64,000 nt of DNA from Brienomyrus brachyistius (Eukaryota > Chordata > Actinopteri > Osteoglossiformes > Mormyridae). Where the stretch lies: the NCBI RefSeq assembly GCF_023856365.1, contig NC_064535.1:11614363-11678362 (forward strand), read 5' to 3'. Of the stretch, positions 1 to 12,002 are shown in pieces (position 1 is the first letter of the stretch; every line of letters begins with the position of its first letter). Below the pieces are notes generated by a model, which was not told the DNA's origin, did not search any database, and was given only the letters and a program-made list of their open reading frames with translations. The position numbers and the translations under genes were made by a program.

Positions 1-170
1 ACGACCTCACTTATCCATACTCCTGGCCCTAGCAAACACTCCCTTGAGGAGAAAAGTTCAAACCACTGCAAAGACTGTTAGGACATAGCCTGAAGGAGCT
101 TCCTTGCAACTGCAGGTTTGCTTTGAAAGAACAAATTGGAACATTTTTGAAAATCATGAGTTGGAGCAGG

Positions 171-521
171 GGGTGGCATGGTGGTGCAGTGGTTAGCACT
201 GTTGCCTCACACCTCTGGGACCCAGGTTCGAGTCTCTGCCTGGGTTACATGTGTGCGGAGTTTGCATGTTCTCCCCATGTCATCGTGGGGTTCCCTTCGC
301 GTACTCCGGTTTCCCCCCACAGTCCAAAAACATGCTGAGGCTAATTGGAATTGCTGAATTATCCGTAAGAGTGAATTGCCCGTGAGAGTGAATGGTGTGT
401 GAGTGAATGGTGTGTGAGTGTGCCCTGCAATGGGCTGGCCCCCCATCCTAGGTTGTTGTTGTTCCCCATCTCGTGCTTCCGGGACCCAGTAGGATAAGTG
501 GTTTGGAAAATGGATGGATGG
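171..521 (+). mobile_element. tRNA-derived SINE with L2-like tail
   Basis: Full-length copy of the commonest SINE in this window. The 5' head is tRNA-like (GGTGGTGCAGTGGTTAGCAC, then a B-box-like GGTTCGAGTC). The body holds the conserved module around the words CATGTTCTCCCCATG and CCCCACAGTCCAAA. The 3' end is an L2-type tail finishing in (ATGG)n. Short TTGGAG motifs lie on both sides and could be remnants of a target-site duplication. Non-coding; open frames inside it are spurious. Confidence 0.88.
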
Positions 522-606
522 ACTTGGAGTTCACATAAGCTGTACTCTGCTATATAGAGAATTATGTTAGATTGTAGAGGAGGTGGGTCTAAGCAAATAG
601 GACCAA

Positions 607-654
607 GACATCTGATTGATTGGTCTGACATCTGATTGATTGGTCTGACATCTG
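607..654. repeat. Short 20-bp tandem repeat
   Basis: A 20-bp unit beginning GACATCTGATTGATTGG occurs 2.4 times in a row. Local duplication only. Confidence 0.7.
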
Positions 655-2344
655 GCCAAGATCTGATTGGTTACCTTTCTGAACCAATCATGTTTCATTC
701 TGCCCTCAGAACATTTTTGTGTAAGTGAAACTCCCACATCCGTTAGGGATCATATTTGCACTTTGGGTATTTATTGACCATAATTTCATAACCAAACGTA
801 TAGCAGAGTAATTTTTCACACTGGTCTATGTGTCCCTGAAAATAAATTCCTGTCTTCTGCTATTACTTGCGCCTTTTTTATTTAAAACATTCTTTTATTA
901 CATGCTTCGCTTTGGTGTCAATCATTTTATGTAAAAGTGTTATGGGAGTGTCAGATTCTGTCTGCAATGTTAAACATTTCTCCAGCGTTTCGCAATTTAC
1001 AATAGCTATTGTTTCTAAAAGTATTTCAGTCGTCCATTCCTTGAGTAGCAGCTTTTCATTCATGCCTGTCATGAAATGTTTGCTTAAATGCTATTAAATT
1101 TTTAAATTATGTAGATTAACTTAAAAAAAAATGAAAATAATTAACAAAATAATTATAATTTGCAAAATAGTGGTACTCTACTAGTAGTGGTACTGTATTG
1201 AAGATAATTCCCAAGAGGGATTCAGCTATGGAGCATTTATTCTGGTGCCAGCATTATACAGTACAGTGCTATATGTATCTGTGTTATAGCTAAAGGTAAA
1301 AAGCAATGCAAAAAATGGTCTGTGAGTCCTTTGCATTTCTATCTAGTCAAGCAGCAGCTTTGAAAAACATACACTAAGAAGTTCAAAGACAATGCTGCTC
1401 TTCACTGAGGATCACATGTTTATTTACCCCAAGGAAGTTACTTCAAATGGATGTAACTGAATATGCTTTATTTTTCCGTTGTGTTAATCATGAATAATTC
1501 ACATGTTGTTGTTGTTTTTTTGTTTTTGTCAAAAAATATTGAAACCTAAGATATTGCACAAATAAATTCATTATTGTTTTTTATTTTAATATAAAACTAA
1601 TGCGGTGGATTTTGTTGTGTGTCTTACATTCTGTGCTTATGGTGACCAGTTTTGGCTAGGTTTTTTTGTTCTGTTTTCTTTTAAAAAAAATGAATTCTAT
1701 TTCACATTCAGTTGGAAAAATCTTGGCCTTTGTTAACATCATGCAGAGCTGAAGTTCCACTGTCTGTGGAGTCACTGCCTCAGTCTTAGAAGAAATTTAT
1801 GGATAGTCATTTAAGAACAGTAGATGCCTCTGAAAACACTTCTGTTTATATATACAGCATGAAAGCCAGTGTTTCAGGAACAGGACTGAATAAGGCTTAA
1901 ATTGTGAAGAAATTCAAAGTAGGCGAAATATTATTAGCAATGTTCTTAGGGAAAGGGAACTTGTAATTATCTTGTATTTAGGGTTAATGTGGATGGTTAT
2001 ATATCTGCCTTTATGTGCTGGAGGCCTAGGAGAATTTTAACAATCCGCAGTATTGAAGTTAGGCTTTATTAAAACCTTATGTCATTTTATTGCGGTTTTT
2101 ATATCATTTTATATCTTCTGTACTACGGCCCATGGCTCAGTCTACAACCTGGGTAGGCGGTTAGAAGATACTGCAGGCTTCACATGCCACATCAAAGTAT
2201 TTTTTTATTTTCAGCTTCTGATATATAATGCATGGAGACCTGCACTGAGGTCAACTGTCATTGTCGCTGGCCATAACGCAAACAAGAAAGTAATAAATAG
2301 AATGTGAGTATTAGAGAAATTAACTCAAGTTAAAAATCCGTGGA
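655..2344. other. AT-rich stretch, no gene seen
   Basis: Scattered poly-A/T runs and short open frames on both strands with no recognisable domain. No repeat family was identified by eye. Confidence 0.6.
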
Positions 2345-2672
2345 GCAGCATGGTGGTGCAGTGGTTAACACTGTTGCCTCACACCTTTGGGACCAGTGTT
2401 CACTGGGATTCCATGTGCGTGGAGTTTGCCTGTTCTCCCTGTCTTGTTTTAAGGGTTTCTTCCCGTTGCTCCAGTTTCCCCCTACAGTCCAAAAACAGGC
2501 TGAAGTTAATTGGAGTTATCAAATTACCCCAATATATGTGTGTGTGCGAGTGACTGGTGTGTGAGTGTGCTCTGTGATGGGTTGGCGCCCCATCCTGGGT
2601 TGTTCCCATAGGCCCTGAACGTCCCGTGACCCTGAATAGGACAAGTGGTTTCAGAAAATAGATGGATGGATG
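2345..2672 (+). mobile_element. tRNA-derived SINE with L2-like tail, older copy
   Basis: Same family as the copy at 171-521, from the tRNA-like head (GCAGCATGGTGGTGCAGTGG) to a short GATGGATGGATG tail. The B-box region is damaged, with GTGTTCACTGGG where GGTTCGAGTC is expected. It carries more substitutions than the copies at 13256 and 53025, so it is older. Confidence 0.85.
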
Positions 2673-2809
2673 AAAACTTTGTGTGCAAACTGGCATGGAA
2701 GGAAAATGTGCAATAAATAAATATAGATTCAGAGTAATGAGTTGTATTCCAGCAGTCAACTAGTCTGAGGATGGTTGACTGACTGGGGACTAACGGTCTG
2801 ATAGTCATT

Positions 2810-3311
2810 CCATCTTAATCTTCTCATGTCATACCTTGCCTTTTGTCGCTGGCTTCTTATTGGGGGTTGCATCATCTTCAAGTGCTTGGTGCTTGCCTTC
2901 AGATTCATCAATGGACAGGCGCCCATCTCCATCAAGGGGAGCCCTAAGTCCTATGTTCCATTTCACCCTCTTCGGTCAGCACACCAATGCCCCTTGGGGT
3001 TTCCACCACCACGTGAGAAGTGTCACTCCATGTGGATCTCATGTGTGGTTCCAGGATGATGGAATGAACAGCTCAACCACAGCCGGTCACCAGATTCCCT
3101 CTCTACCTTTGAGAAATGGCTAAAGACCAGTGTGTTCCAGGAATTCCTCCTCTAAGCTGATGCATCTTTCCTTTTCCTGGAAGTCCTCATGTGGCACTTC
3201 TGGTCCTTGAATCAGTCCTGCTTACACTTATTCCTGGGCAGTGACTGCAACCTCAGCCCAGCTGCACTTACGCCTAGTTGCTTCTTTGCATGAATGTCCG
3301 CAAGAAGCGAA
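2810..3311 (+). mobile_element. Non-LTR retrotransposon (LINE) 3' relic
   Basis: A conceptual translation around 2836-2960 gives a C-terminal reverse-transcriptase-like stretch (GGCIIFKCLVLAF followed by INGQAP). This pattern follows the RT domain in many fish non-LTR elements. Frames change and stops occur, so it is not functional. A 3' UTR-like sequence follows and is split by the minus-strand SINE at 3312-3600; related sequence resumes until about 3650. The clade is uncertain. Confidence 0.55.
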
Positions 3312-3600
3312 AAATCCATCCATTTTCCAAACAGCTTATCTGGGTTGCAGAGAGTCCGGAGCCTATCCCGGGATGGGGGGCCAGCTTATCACAGGGCACA
3401 CTCACACATGCAATTTAGTAACTCCAATCAGCTTCAGCATGTCTTTGGACTTTTGGGGGAAACCGGAGTACCTGGAGGAAACCCCACGACGACATGGGGA
3501 GAACATGCAAACTCCACACACATGTGACCCAGGCGGAGACTCAAACCCGGGTCCCAGGAATGTGAGGCAATAGTGCTAACCACTGCACCACCACTGCCCA
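3312..3600 (-). mobile_element. tRNA-derived SINE, minus strand
   Basis: Reverse-complement copy of the main SINE family. It begins with the (ATCC) tail (CCATCCATTTTCCAA), contains the CATGGGGAGAACATGCAAAC word, and ends at the tRNA head (CTAACCACTGCACCACCA). It sits inside the LINE relic that starts at 2810, so it is younger than that element. Confidence 0.88.
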
Positions 3601-3655
3601 CTGACCCAAATCAAATGCATCCCTCACTCTTATTGTGCTCAAGACTTTAATTGTG

Positions 3656-3676
3656 GTGTGTGTGTGTGTGTGTGTG
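3656..3676. repeat. (TG)n microsatellite
   Basis: About ten uninterrupted TG dinucleotides. Confidence 0.9.
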
Positions 3677-5270
3677 ATGTTGTTGTATATTTCTGCACTG
3701 TTGTGGTGTTAACAAACAATGAGTGGACCTGGCTGTATAAATACCTTTCATGCATTGTGAGGATTAATATTTTAAAGAAAGAGAACATGCTATTGCTTAT
3801 ATGTCACGGTTCAGGGATATGTGAGCCCTCACATTGAAAGACACAGAGAGCATGCAGAGGGGACATTAATATTTCAGCCCCAGGTGCAGTGAGGAATTGT
3901 CCAAAAAGTACAGGATCTTAATAAAATGCATGTGGTTTATAAGGGCAAAGGCGTCATACTGTGTGTTCGTCTCTTACTATCAAACCTGTGACTCATGTAA
4001 GAGTCAGTTTATAGATAATGGTCTACTGTAAACCAGTTAAAATTCCTAGAAAGATACATTACCATGAGTCACACCAATGTTACAGCTGCCCTATATCACA
4101 AAGAAGAACCCATTAAAATATGTTTGTCTAACAGCTATATTTAAAAACATACTTACTTATTGAGCATGTATGAATGATAAAAGGCTAATTTACTTTGCAC
4201 TGAAGGTTTTGCATTGAAGATTTTGAATCATAATTAATCACTTGAAAGAATAAATGTAGATGTATGCATTTTTATAATATCAAAGGCTACAAGCCAAGAC
4301 ATTGAAAAATAACATTTTTAAAAACAGAACTTGTTTTTGCAAAAAATGGTCAAATTGGGAAAATGAAACAGATAATAGTGTATTGACCTGAGAAATGAAT
4401 ATTTTTATAATGAAACCTTCGAAGAACATTTCATTGATCTTGGTACCTCTTTACCTTGGCAGTGAAAGATTGTACCTAAAAGGTTCATTTCACCTCAGAT
4501 GAAAAGCATGTCCGTAATTAAACAGAACCACCTGCATTGAATACAATGGTAAGTCATATTTTTGGTGTTGAAAGCATGGATCGAGAAAACAAAGTACTGG
4601 ACAGTAACTCAACAAGCCATGAATCTGCATTTTATGCAACACAGATTAAAATTAATAGACCAAGAGTGACTGATGGGTCAGTATGGTCGTATGTCAAGCA
4701 GGATCTCCTGCTAACCATAATAACTGCCCCCATTAAAAATAATTTTGTTTTTAAGTAATATGTATTTGCACCCTGAAGAGTGTAATAATATAAAAATATA
4801 TATTTTTAAAGAAGTATATGATAAATTTATTAAGACATAGACAAGATAACATGGCTGTCATCTTCTCAGCATATTTGAGTGAATATTGATAATCGCTAAA
4901 TATAACGTTTTATGATGGTGATTTCTGTAAGAACCTGTCTCCTGTTTCTTTTTCTGATTCCACAAAGGTAATCGTGGCTTCGACCTGTCCTGAGACTGTG
5001 AAGACTTAAGCTAATGAATTTTTCATCAGGCTGGAAACATCAGATGGAGTTTCATAATACCTTAAGGGATATACCAGAATATATTAATAGTCAAAATGCA
5101 TTATAAAAAACCCAAGAAGGATTTGACTGGTAAGCAGCTTCTACTCCAGGGGAAGGTAATACCTACGATAAGAAAAAAAAAAACGCAGTTGACACATTCA
5201 TAAATGCCTGTGAGTATTACCACAAAGATCATGCATGATTATAATAAATGATAGACCCACGACTGCTATT
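3677..5270. other. AT-rich stretch, no gene seen
   Basis: Low-complexity AT-rich DNA. Short frames such as one at 4537-4758 have no recognisable domain. Confidence 0.6.
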
Positions 5271-5274
5271 ACGA

Positions 5275-5432
5275 TGACCTATTCTATGGTTTGAAATCGG
5301 GGCCGGTCAGACCTATAACTCCTAAGGGGATGCTGGCATGCCAGCAAATTTTACTTTGTCTCAGATGGGGGACAGTGACGGTGGTGCTCGCTTAGGGCAC
5401 CACGTTGGTTAGGACTGGTGCTGTTTGAAATT
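5275..5432. mobile_element. Possible DNA-transposon (MITE) remnant
   Basis: A GC-richer island in AT-rich surroundings contains a 16-bp perfect palindrome (TGCTGGCATGCCAGCA, 5331-5346) and a GGTGGTGCTCGCTTAGGGCA word of the kind seen in fish MITEs. No terminal inverted repeats were delimited, so the assignment is tentative. Confidence 0.3.
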
Positions 5433-7838
5433 GTGTGTCGTTCTACCAAATTTAAATCACCATCTTGGAAATGTTGACTCTTGACAACAGAGTTTGGTTT
5501 TTGGAGAAGTCTGTGCGACACGCTCCTCTTCTCCTATGAGGTACCAGGTTACCATGGCTTTGCTCCTGGGATAGTGCATTACTACTCAAGAAAGAAATGG
5601 GCAATGGGTGGCAAAACAGCTTCTTATTAAGAGTCTTTGAAAAACAGAGCATTTTTTGACAAAGGTACCCGCAATTGGCTTTGTTATTGTACAGATATGT
5701 TGTCTCTTATTGAATCTTTACTTCTGTCATAGTATCCTTCACTCAAGAATGTTACTGTTACGTTTAAAGACACTTAAAGCTGCCATTCATGCTTTATTCC
5801 TTGTGCAAAATAATGCCAACCATTAATACAACAGCTACTGCACCTTTTGCTTCTAATGGGAGCAAGTGTCTTTATTCAAATTTATTCAAACACATAGCAT
5901 GTAATACGAGCAGGTAACCAATGTAAATACACTAACACATTTTCTTGATATGGGCTATAACTAAGGTTCAGGGCTCAGGATAATTCTGTTGGCATGTGTG
6001 TGGAGAAACCTTGATCTTTCGGTCTGCAAACCTACAGGGCGCAGAGATTGGAGAATGAAGCGGTACTTTTTTATTGGCACCCTCGGGATGAGACAGGCAG
6101 GTGAACCAAGCAACATACACAGCAATTGTTTGACTCTCCAACTTAAACAAGCCAGACTTAACCCCAGGAGACCCAGACCATTGCCTCTGATCACTCGTTC
6201 TCTAACACACACAGTGAACTTTATATTCTCAAACTGTGAGTTACAGAGAAGGCTTCTCCCTTATCCCTCTCCTGAAAAATTTACCCCCTGCTCCTCTTAT
6301 CACGATGTCCCATTTCATAATTTTGAGTGCAATCATAATAGTGAGAAGGTGAATCAACATTTTCGAACTTACGGCTTTGATTCGTCTTTAAATCTAGCTG
6401 CAATTGACTACTATTTCCTTGAAAAGTATTACGCTTATATTATATTTTTCCATAACTTACCTTCAACACAAACTGAGACAGAGGCACTAATGAATTCATG
6501 AATGAATGAATTTCTTTGTGGTTTAAACTATATATACTGTAAGATAAAAAACCAGTGACTATTGTGGTGCCCGATGTTCAGCACTGAAAGCATGCTCCCC
6601 AGCCAATCAGCCACATTTGGCCATATAAAATAGACTTGTTGCATTACACAAATGTGCTCTAAATTTCATATTGCCTGCAAAGACCACATAACTATTAAAA
6701 TTACACTATGACTATGAATACATCCACATACTTCTCCTATATAATAAGTAAAGAGAGTCCTGGATTTCTCTTTAACAACCATGCAGAATTTATTGACAAT
6801 CTCACAGCAAATAATAAACAAATAAGTATCATATAAAAATTATGAATCTGCTTATCTTTGATTCTGAAATTCCAAAAAATCAGAGAGACTGTCCGAGGTG
6901 CTCTGCCAGGTTTGGCATCGATAAGCATTTCTGCACTGCTACTCCACACTCGTTATATTACGTGACCTGGCTACACTTGCTTTGTTTGTTTCCTTATTGG
7001 ATTGCATAGCTCTAAAGCTACCTAAGGAGTTTCTGCTGTAATTTGAAAAGCCATGCGATGTATTATAAGCATATCATTGCCCTTTGAAAGTATTGTGATA
7101 ATTGTCTTCTGTTCTCTTTCTGAGCATTTCTGTTTACACTACAGATTGTATGTTCTTGGATAAATCATACTCATCACAGTGGAGAAGCACTTTGTAGGTT
7201 TGGATCTATCAGGTACATGTGTATTGGAGCCCAAGTTTCTCCAGGGCCCTAAGCAAAATTTGAATTTGAATGTTAATCACTTCATCTGTTCGTGTTTTTA
7301 ATTTTTATGGCTGGTCAGCGTACGTCATAGTTTTGGAGCTGGCTGTTTCAGCATTGCCTCATTGTACCTCTATGCTCTGCTTGGTGTATTTGTGTATTCC
7401 TGCATTGTTGTGGCTCTTCTGTACTGCACCTGTTAACTCTGCTGCTGTACAGCGAACCATTTATCAGCACAAGACGCATGTACTTCTTTTTCCCTGCTTT
7501 CCTTTCTGCCTCCCACTCAGGCCCATCTGGCCCTGAGCTAACAGATCATCAAGATTAGCCATGCAGCCAGTCAGCAACATCCAGCGAGAGGAGAGGAGTC
7601 ACATCCTGAAAGGTCTCCCTTTATTAAGGCATTTTATGACACAACATTTTAAGAAATGCACCAAACGGAATAAAACAAGTTTGAGTTGATTAAAAATTAT
7701 TTGCATTTTATGCATTTTAAAATGTTAAATGTCATTTTATAAAATGAAACTCAGGTTATTTAACCTTCCATACCTTTAATATTGCCATTTTTCCCATAGA
7801 GATGAATGAGCATTCCCCTTAAAGATATGTTTACCCGA
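5433..7838. other. No gene or repeat family recognised
   Basis: Contains the longest plus-strand open frame in the window (5989-6501, 170 aa). That frame shows no domain, signal peptide or known motif and is most likely a chance frame. The rest is AT-rich unique sequence. Confidence 0.5.
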
Positions 7839-7839
7839 T

Positions 7840-7862
7840 GTGTGTGTGTGTGTGTGTGTGTA
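7840..7862. repeat. (TG)n microsatellite
   Basis: About eleven TG dinucleotides after ACCCGA. Confidence 0.9.
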
Positions 7863-8100
7863 TGCATGTCATTTTTGTGTATGTTGTACTTTTTAAACTT
7901 ATTTGCACTGTGTTTACTTCTCACCACTATGTGTAATATCTTGCATGTTGTCTTGTTTTGTACTATATGTTTGTCTGCACGTTACCTATCATGTTGCTGC
8001 ATGCAAAAGTGTTTCCAAATGTCCCCACAATGTGATAAAAACCTGTTATGGGGACCATTTTTCCAGTCCAGAATCCCCAACAAGATATAATTACAAACCT

Positions 8101-8226
8101 CTGTGTGTGTGTGTGTGTGTTTTCCAGGATGTCCCCTGCCATGTATTATGTGCTTCTTGGATTAGGCTGCAGGTTACCATCACCACCATTTCCTGGATAA
8201 TTGGTTGTTTAAGACGGATGGCTAGA
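8101..8226 (+). mobile_element. (TG)n plus degraded L2/SINE tail
   Basis: A (TG)10 run at 8101-8120 leads into CCAGGATGTCCCCTGCC, then GGATTAGGCTGCAGGTTACC and GACGGATGGCTAG. This order matches the L2-type 3' tail of the local SINEs (blocks for the cited 'clerical' sentence CCATCCTGGG, GGGATAGGCTCC and GGATGGATGG), though strongly diverged. Confidence 0.5.
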
Positions 8227-8384
8227 CAAATATGCTAAGGAATAATTAAAGAAATTGATTAAATAAAGCAGGAAATCAAAGTTAAATGGCGTTCATGCAC
8301 GTAAGTACTGCACAGCAGATGTTCTAACATTCTGCTTACTCAGTCTAAACATATTACCTAAAATACTCTCTGATTCGTTCACAA

Positions 8385-8600
8385 TGAGACAGACACATCC
8401 CTGAATGACAGTCCCTTTTCATTCAAGTATCCCTGATGAGGCTTTCAGTGTTGTGTGTTTCTAATGAGGAGCAATCGGCCAAGTAATTGCAAGCTCTCGA
8501 TATGAATTCAGACCAGATGCATGCTCCAATCATATTGCACCTTTGTTGCCAAGAGCTGCAGTTCCTCCAAACATAATCAAGCTATATTCACAGTAACAAT
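8385..8600. other. Repeat-free stretch, candidate conserved non-coding element
   Basis: Balanced-composition unique sequence without microsatellites or TE words. It contains AAGTAATTGCAAGC and GATGCATGC, which resemble homeodomain and POU-type site content. Conservation cannot be judged from one sequence. Confidence 0.25.
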
Positions 8601-9805
8601 TTTCTGGGAGAAAATGTATTGAGGAATAATGTTTGGTAGAATCGTTCAATTTTTACATAATATCTTTTACATACATGTAACGACTTGATTTTTTAATTTT
8701 TTTTTTTAAGGAATTTTTGTTATGAAAGATATTTGCGATATTTGTACTCAAGTATACACCCATGGTATAAATATCTTATTTGGGTATAAATATCATTATT
8801 TTTATTGAGTAGATTGATTGTTTCCCTATCACAGTCTTACTCGGATATTCTCTGCTTCAGGCCTCAAAGTCGGTGGACTTGCATTCCAACAAATGTGCTC
8901 TAGACACTAATTAGATAATTGCACTACAAAAATATCATAAAACTGCTTGAAACGGCTTTTGTCAACAGCACTGGAGGAAAACAGATCCGATAACATTCGC
9001 ACATTTGGAGTGAAACAATATCAGAATAATTCATTCCTTGATGAGGATTGGCACAGAATCCTGTATGCTGTTGGGTTTGTATATAAAAGCACAAACCTCC
9101 ATAAATCAGCACAGGCCTCTTTATTTGACCAAAATATTAAGTTAACTAGGTTACTTTAAAATATTTGCCATGGCGATGTCACATTATGGAAGAACGACTT
9201 GAGTATTGTTAGAAGTATCAGCTAGAGACATAGGGTGTCATTTGCTGACCAGACAGAACAATTAATTACAAACATATCAGATAAAAAGGTCACCGATGTT
9301 CATTCATCAAAGTAAGAATACAGAGTATAGACCAGTGGCCTGTTTTATGAAGCAGTATTTAATGCTTAGTTGGATAACTTGACATATTTAAGGTTGTTTG
9401 ACTAAATTAACTTTATCTTTGTTCACTTACATTTAGCTCAGACTACCTTAAATGTGACAGCTAAGCAAGAAATCCTAGTAGTACCTGTGGCATTTCCTTG
9501 ATGATTAACTCAGAGTTTTGGTCACACTCATGTCTGCCCATGACTTTTCAAAATGCACTGATCCAGATGAACCCTTTCACTGCTGATGTCCCTGGCATCA
9601 GAAGAGCTCTTCCTGGCCATAGACTCGCTTACTTTCTTCCTCCTGAGGACGGATCATGACTGTGGATCATTTCAGACCGTAATCTCCCACCGACCACTCA
9701 TTGGTGCCTCTATATGTCCGTCTGGCTGTATCCTGATTGCTGACCTTAGTAGTGCACCTAAAATTACTCAAAATAGTTGTAAATATTCAACCGGTACCCT
9801 GAGTT

Positions 9806-10310
9806 TTAAAGGGGCCCTGTAATGCATTTCTGTTTTTTTCCAGTCTTTTGCTGTGTTATATAGCTTTATGTGGATGCAAAGGGTTTGCAAGGATCTGTTT
9901 GCAGACTGCAGCACAGGGGCGGAATGTGTAGGGTAAGCTGAGCAGTTGGGCAAGCTAACCAATCGGGTAAGGTGACCAGTCGGGCAAGCTGACCAATCGG
10001 GTAAGGTGACCAGTCGGGCAAGCTTACCAATCAGGTAAGGTGACCAGTCGGGCAAGCTGACCAATCGGGTAAGGTGACCAGTCGGGCAAGCTGACCAATC
10101 GGGTAAGCTGACCAGTCAGGCAAGCTGACCAATCAGAGCACACTAGGCGCATCAGGGGTGGCTTAACGCTCTAACAGAGCATTTACGACAGAGTTATAGA
10201 CAGATGGAATGGGGATGTGCATTATGAAAAAAAATGTGTTTTTGAAGAATGTAAATCAATTACATTAACCCAAAAATAAAATTATGAATAGGAACATAAT
10301 AGGCCTTTAA
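9806..10310. mobile_element. TTAA-flanked MITE
   Basis: The ends form an imperfect terminal inverted repeat. The left end reads TTAAAGGGGCCCTGTAATGC and the reverse complement of the right end reads TTAAAGGCCTATTATGTTCC. Both ends include TTAA, the target site duplicated by piggyBac and Kolobok transposases. The element is about 505 bp, has no transposase frame, and carries a minisatellite internally. Superfamily is inferred from TTAA only. Confidence 0.6.
9931..10135. repeat. 17/34-bp minisatellite with CCAAT boxes
   Basis: About twelve 17-bp units alternate between a GGCAAGCTGACCAATCG type and a GGTAAGGTGACCAGTCG type, giving a 34-bp higher-order period. The first type contains GACCAATCG, a match to the NF-Y consensus RRCCAATSR, and it recurs through the block. 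It lies inside the TTAA-flanked MITE. Confidence 0.88.
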
Positions 10311-10980
10311 GTTCTAAGTAAAAAAACATAGAGTTAGCTGCTAATGATTATTTCACCAGTGTACAAAAAACCCACAGTTTCAGCAGAGCAGTATAACACA
10401 TTAGACAGGGGACAGAGCTAATTATGTACACTGAAATGAGTTTTATGGCAGGATAGGGGTCAAGTGTAGAACAGCATGGCAGCAAAATTCAAAAAGAGTT
10501 CATTAAGATGGGGACAAGGCTGGCAAAGCTAAAATAACAGGGTACGTCCAAAATTAAAGTGACTAAGTATTAACAGAACACCAAAAAAAAATAATAATAA
10601 TAGGGAAACAAACCACAACACATGAGCACAGCAGAAGCTCTCCATTGTACTCTTCAATTTCATCCTACTTATCCTAACAAGATTTACAATAATCGGGGCC
10701 TATTGAGTTTAATTAACTGAGAAGTCTATGGTTATGGGCATGGTAATCAATTGCCATGGCAACATAACATCCAACCCATGCTATGCTAAAGCTGTGCCTC
10801 CTCACTCCTTGATCAAGTGTGATGTTTAATGATGGTGTGAAAAACACAAACATATTGGGACACTCGGTTCCTAGTGAGGTTGATATCGTGAAGGGTAATG
10901 TGCTTCTTTATGATGATCCATTTCTTGATGTGGAGTGCGTAGCTCATTCTAAATTGATAGTATTTCATCGTTGCCTTCAT
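10311..10980. other. No gene or repeat family recognised
   Basis: AT-rich unique DNA with one short (AAT)-rich run near 10588-10603. Confidence 0.55.
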
Positions 10981-10982
10981 CA

Positions 10983-11120
10983 TGTTCAAGGTTCAAGGTT
11001 ATTTTATTGTCATGGGTAGACAGTATGCTGAAATTCTGACTTGCATGTAGACTACATTGCCAAATAAATGCAACGCAAGAAGTCCAAGAGAATAAGAACA
11101 GCAGGGAATAATTACAAAAA
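10983..11120 (+). repeat. Dispersed fish repeat fragment
   Basis: The word order GGTTCAAGGTTATTTTATTG, then GCTGAAATTCTGACTTGCAT, then ACTACATTGCC resembles a dispersed fish repeat of the 'TTTATTGTCA ... GAAATTCT' type, thought to be a non-LTR 3' end. Recognised by eye only. Confidence 0.4.
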
Positions 11121-11841
11121 AAAACGTCACCAACAAAGGAAATCTGTTAGCATTTGCAAATTACTATCAGTAATTATGATTGTTAGTTGTATTAGTATTA
11201 TTTGTAAAATAATGTGTATGCCAGCTGGATATGATATGATTCCAACAATAGAATGCATTAATGGTAGCAGGTGGAAAACATCCAAGAACCAAAACAGGTG
11301 CTGATTTTGTATTCTAAAGATTCCTTGCTGGGTCGGTGCCTATACGACGTTTGCAGTTCTCTTCCCAGTGCAATCGATGTTAGTACAGAAAGAAGACTAA
11401 ATGAGTTCACTTAGGAATGCCACCTGAGCTGTTGATAATCTAAATTCTTAGGTAGAATTAAAAGATCTCTTCCAGCTCAACTGTGAATCTCTTAACAACA
11501 GTGGAATTTTGTTGTGAATTTGTTATCACCTTTAAAGTGTTAGATGCTGCTGTTTGTATATCATTATCTAGTATGGCGTGTGAAAGGAGTGACTAACATT
11601 TGAGTTCTTTGCATGTCTTTTTTTGACTTTGTCTTTTTAATTAGGGAAGTTTGCTATTGTCGTCTTTTTGCTATTCTTTGTTTTGTTATACTTTTGCTTT
11701 GTTGCGACAGAATCTGGGGGCTCGTCCGTTTCTCTTCACTTTTTGTCTGGCAGATCCTAGGGTTCAGCCTTCGTCCCACACAGACACAATTTGGTCAGTG
11801 TTGTAAGGACAACCTGTTGGCAATTGTGGATTTCTTTAATG
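11121..11841. other. No gene recognised
   Basis: AT-rich unique sequence. The open frame reaching in from 11613 enters the MITE at 11842 and has no domain. Confidence 0.5.
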
Positions 11842-12002
11842 CAGTGTTTCCCAACCCGGTCCTCAGGGACCCACAGATGGTCCACATTTTTGCTCCCTCC
11901 CAGCTCCCTGCCAGACAGCCCACATTTTTGCTCCCTCCCAGCTCTCTGCCAGACAGCCATGGACTGTCTGTGCGTCCCCAAGGACTGGAATGGAAAACAC
12001 AG
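11842..12002. mobile_element. Palindromic hAT-like MITE
   Basis: Begins CAGTGTTTCCCAACCCGG and ends in a decayed inverted copy (GGACTGGAATGGAAAACAC). The inside repeats CACATTTTTGCTCCCTCCCA twice. It is the same family as 41511-41665 and 53439-53525. There is no coding capacity. The CAGTG terminus suggests a hAT relative. Confidence 0.7.

Noticed and set aside
5989..6501. 170-aa open frame, the longest in the window
   Set aside because: No recognisable domain, signal or splice context; such a length is expected by chance in 64 kb.
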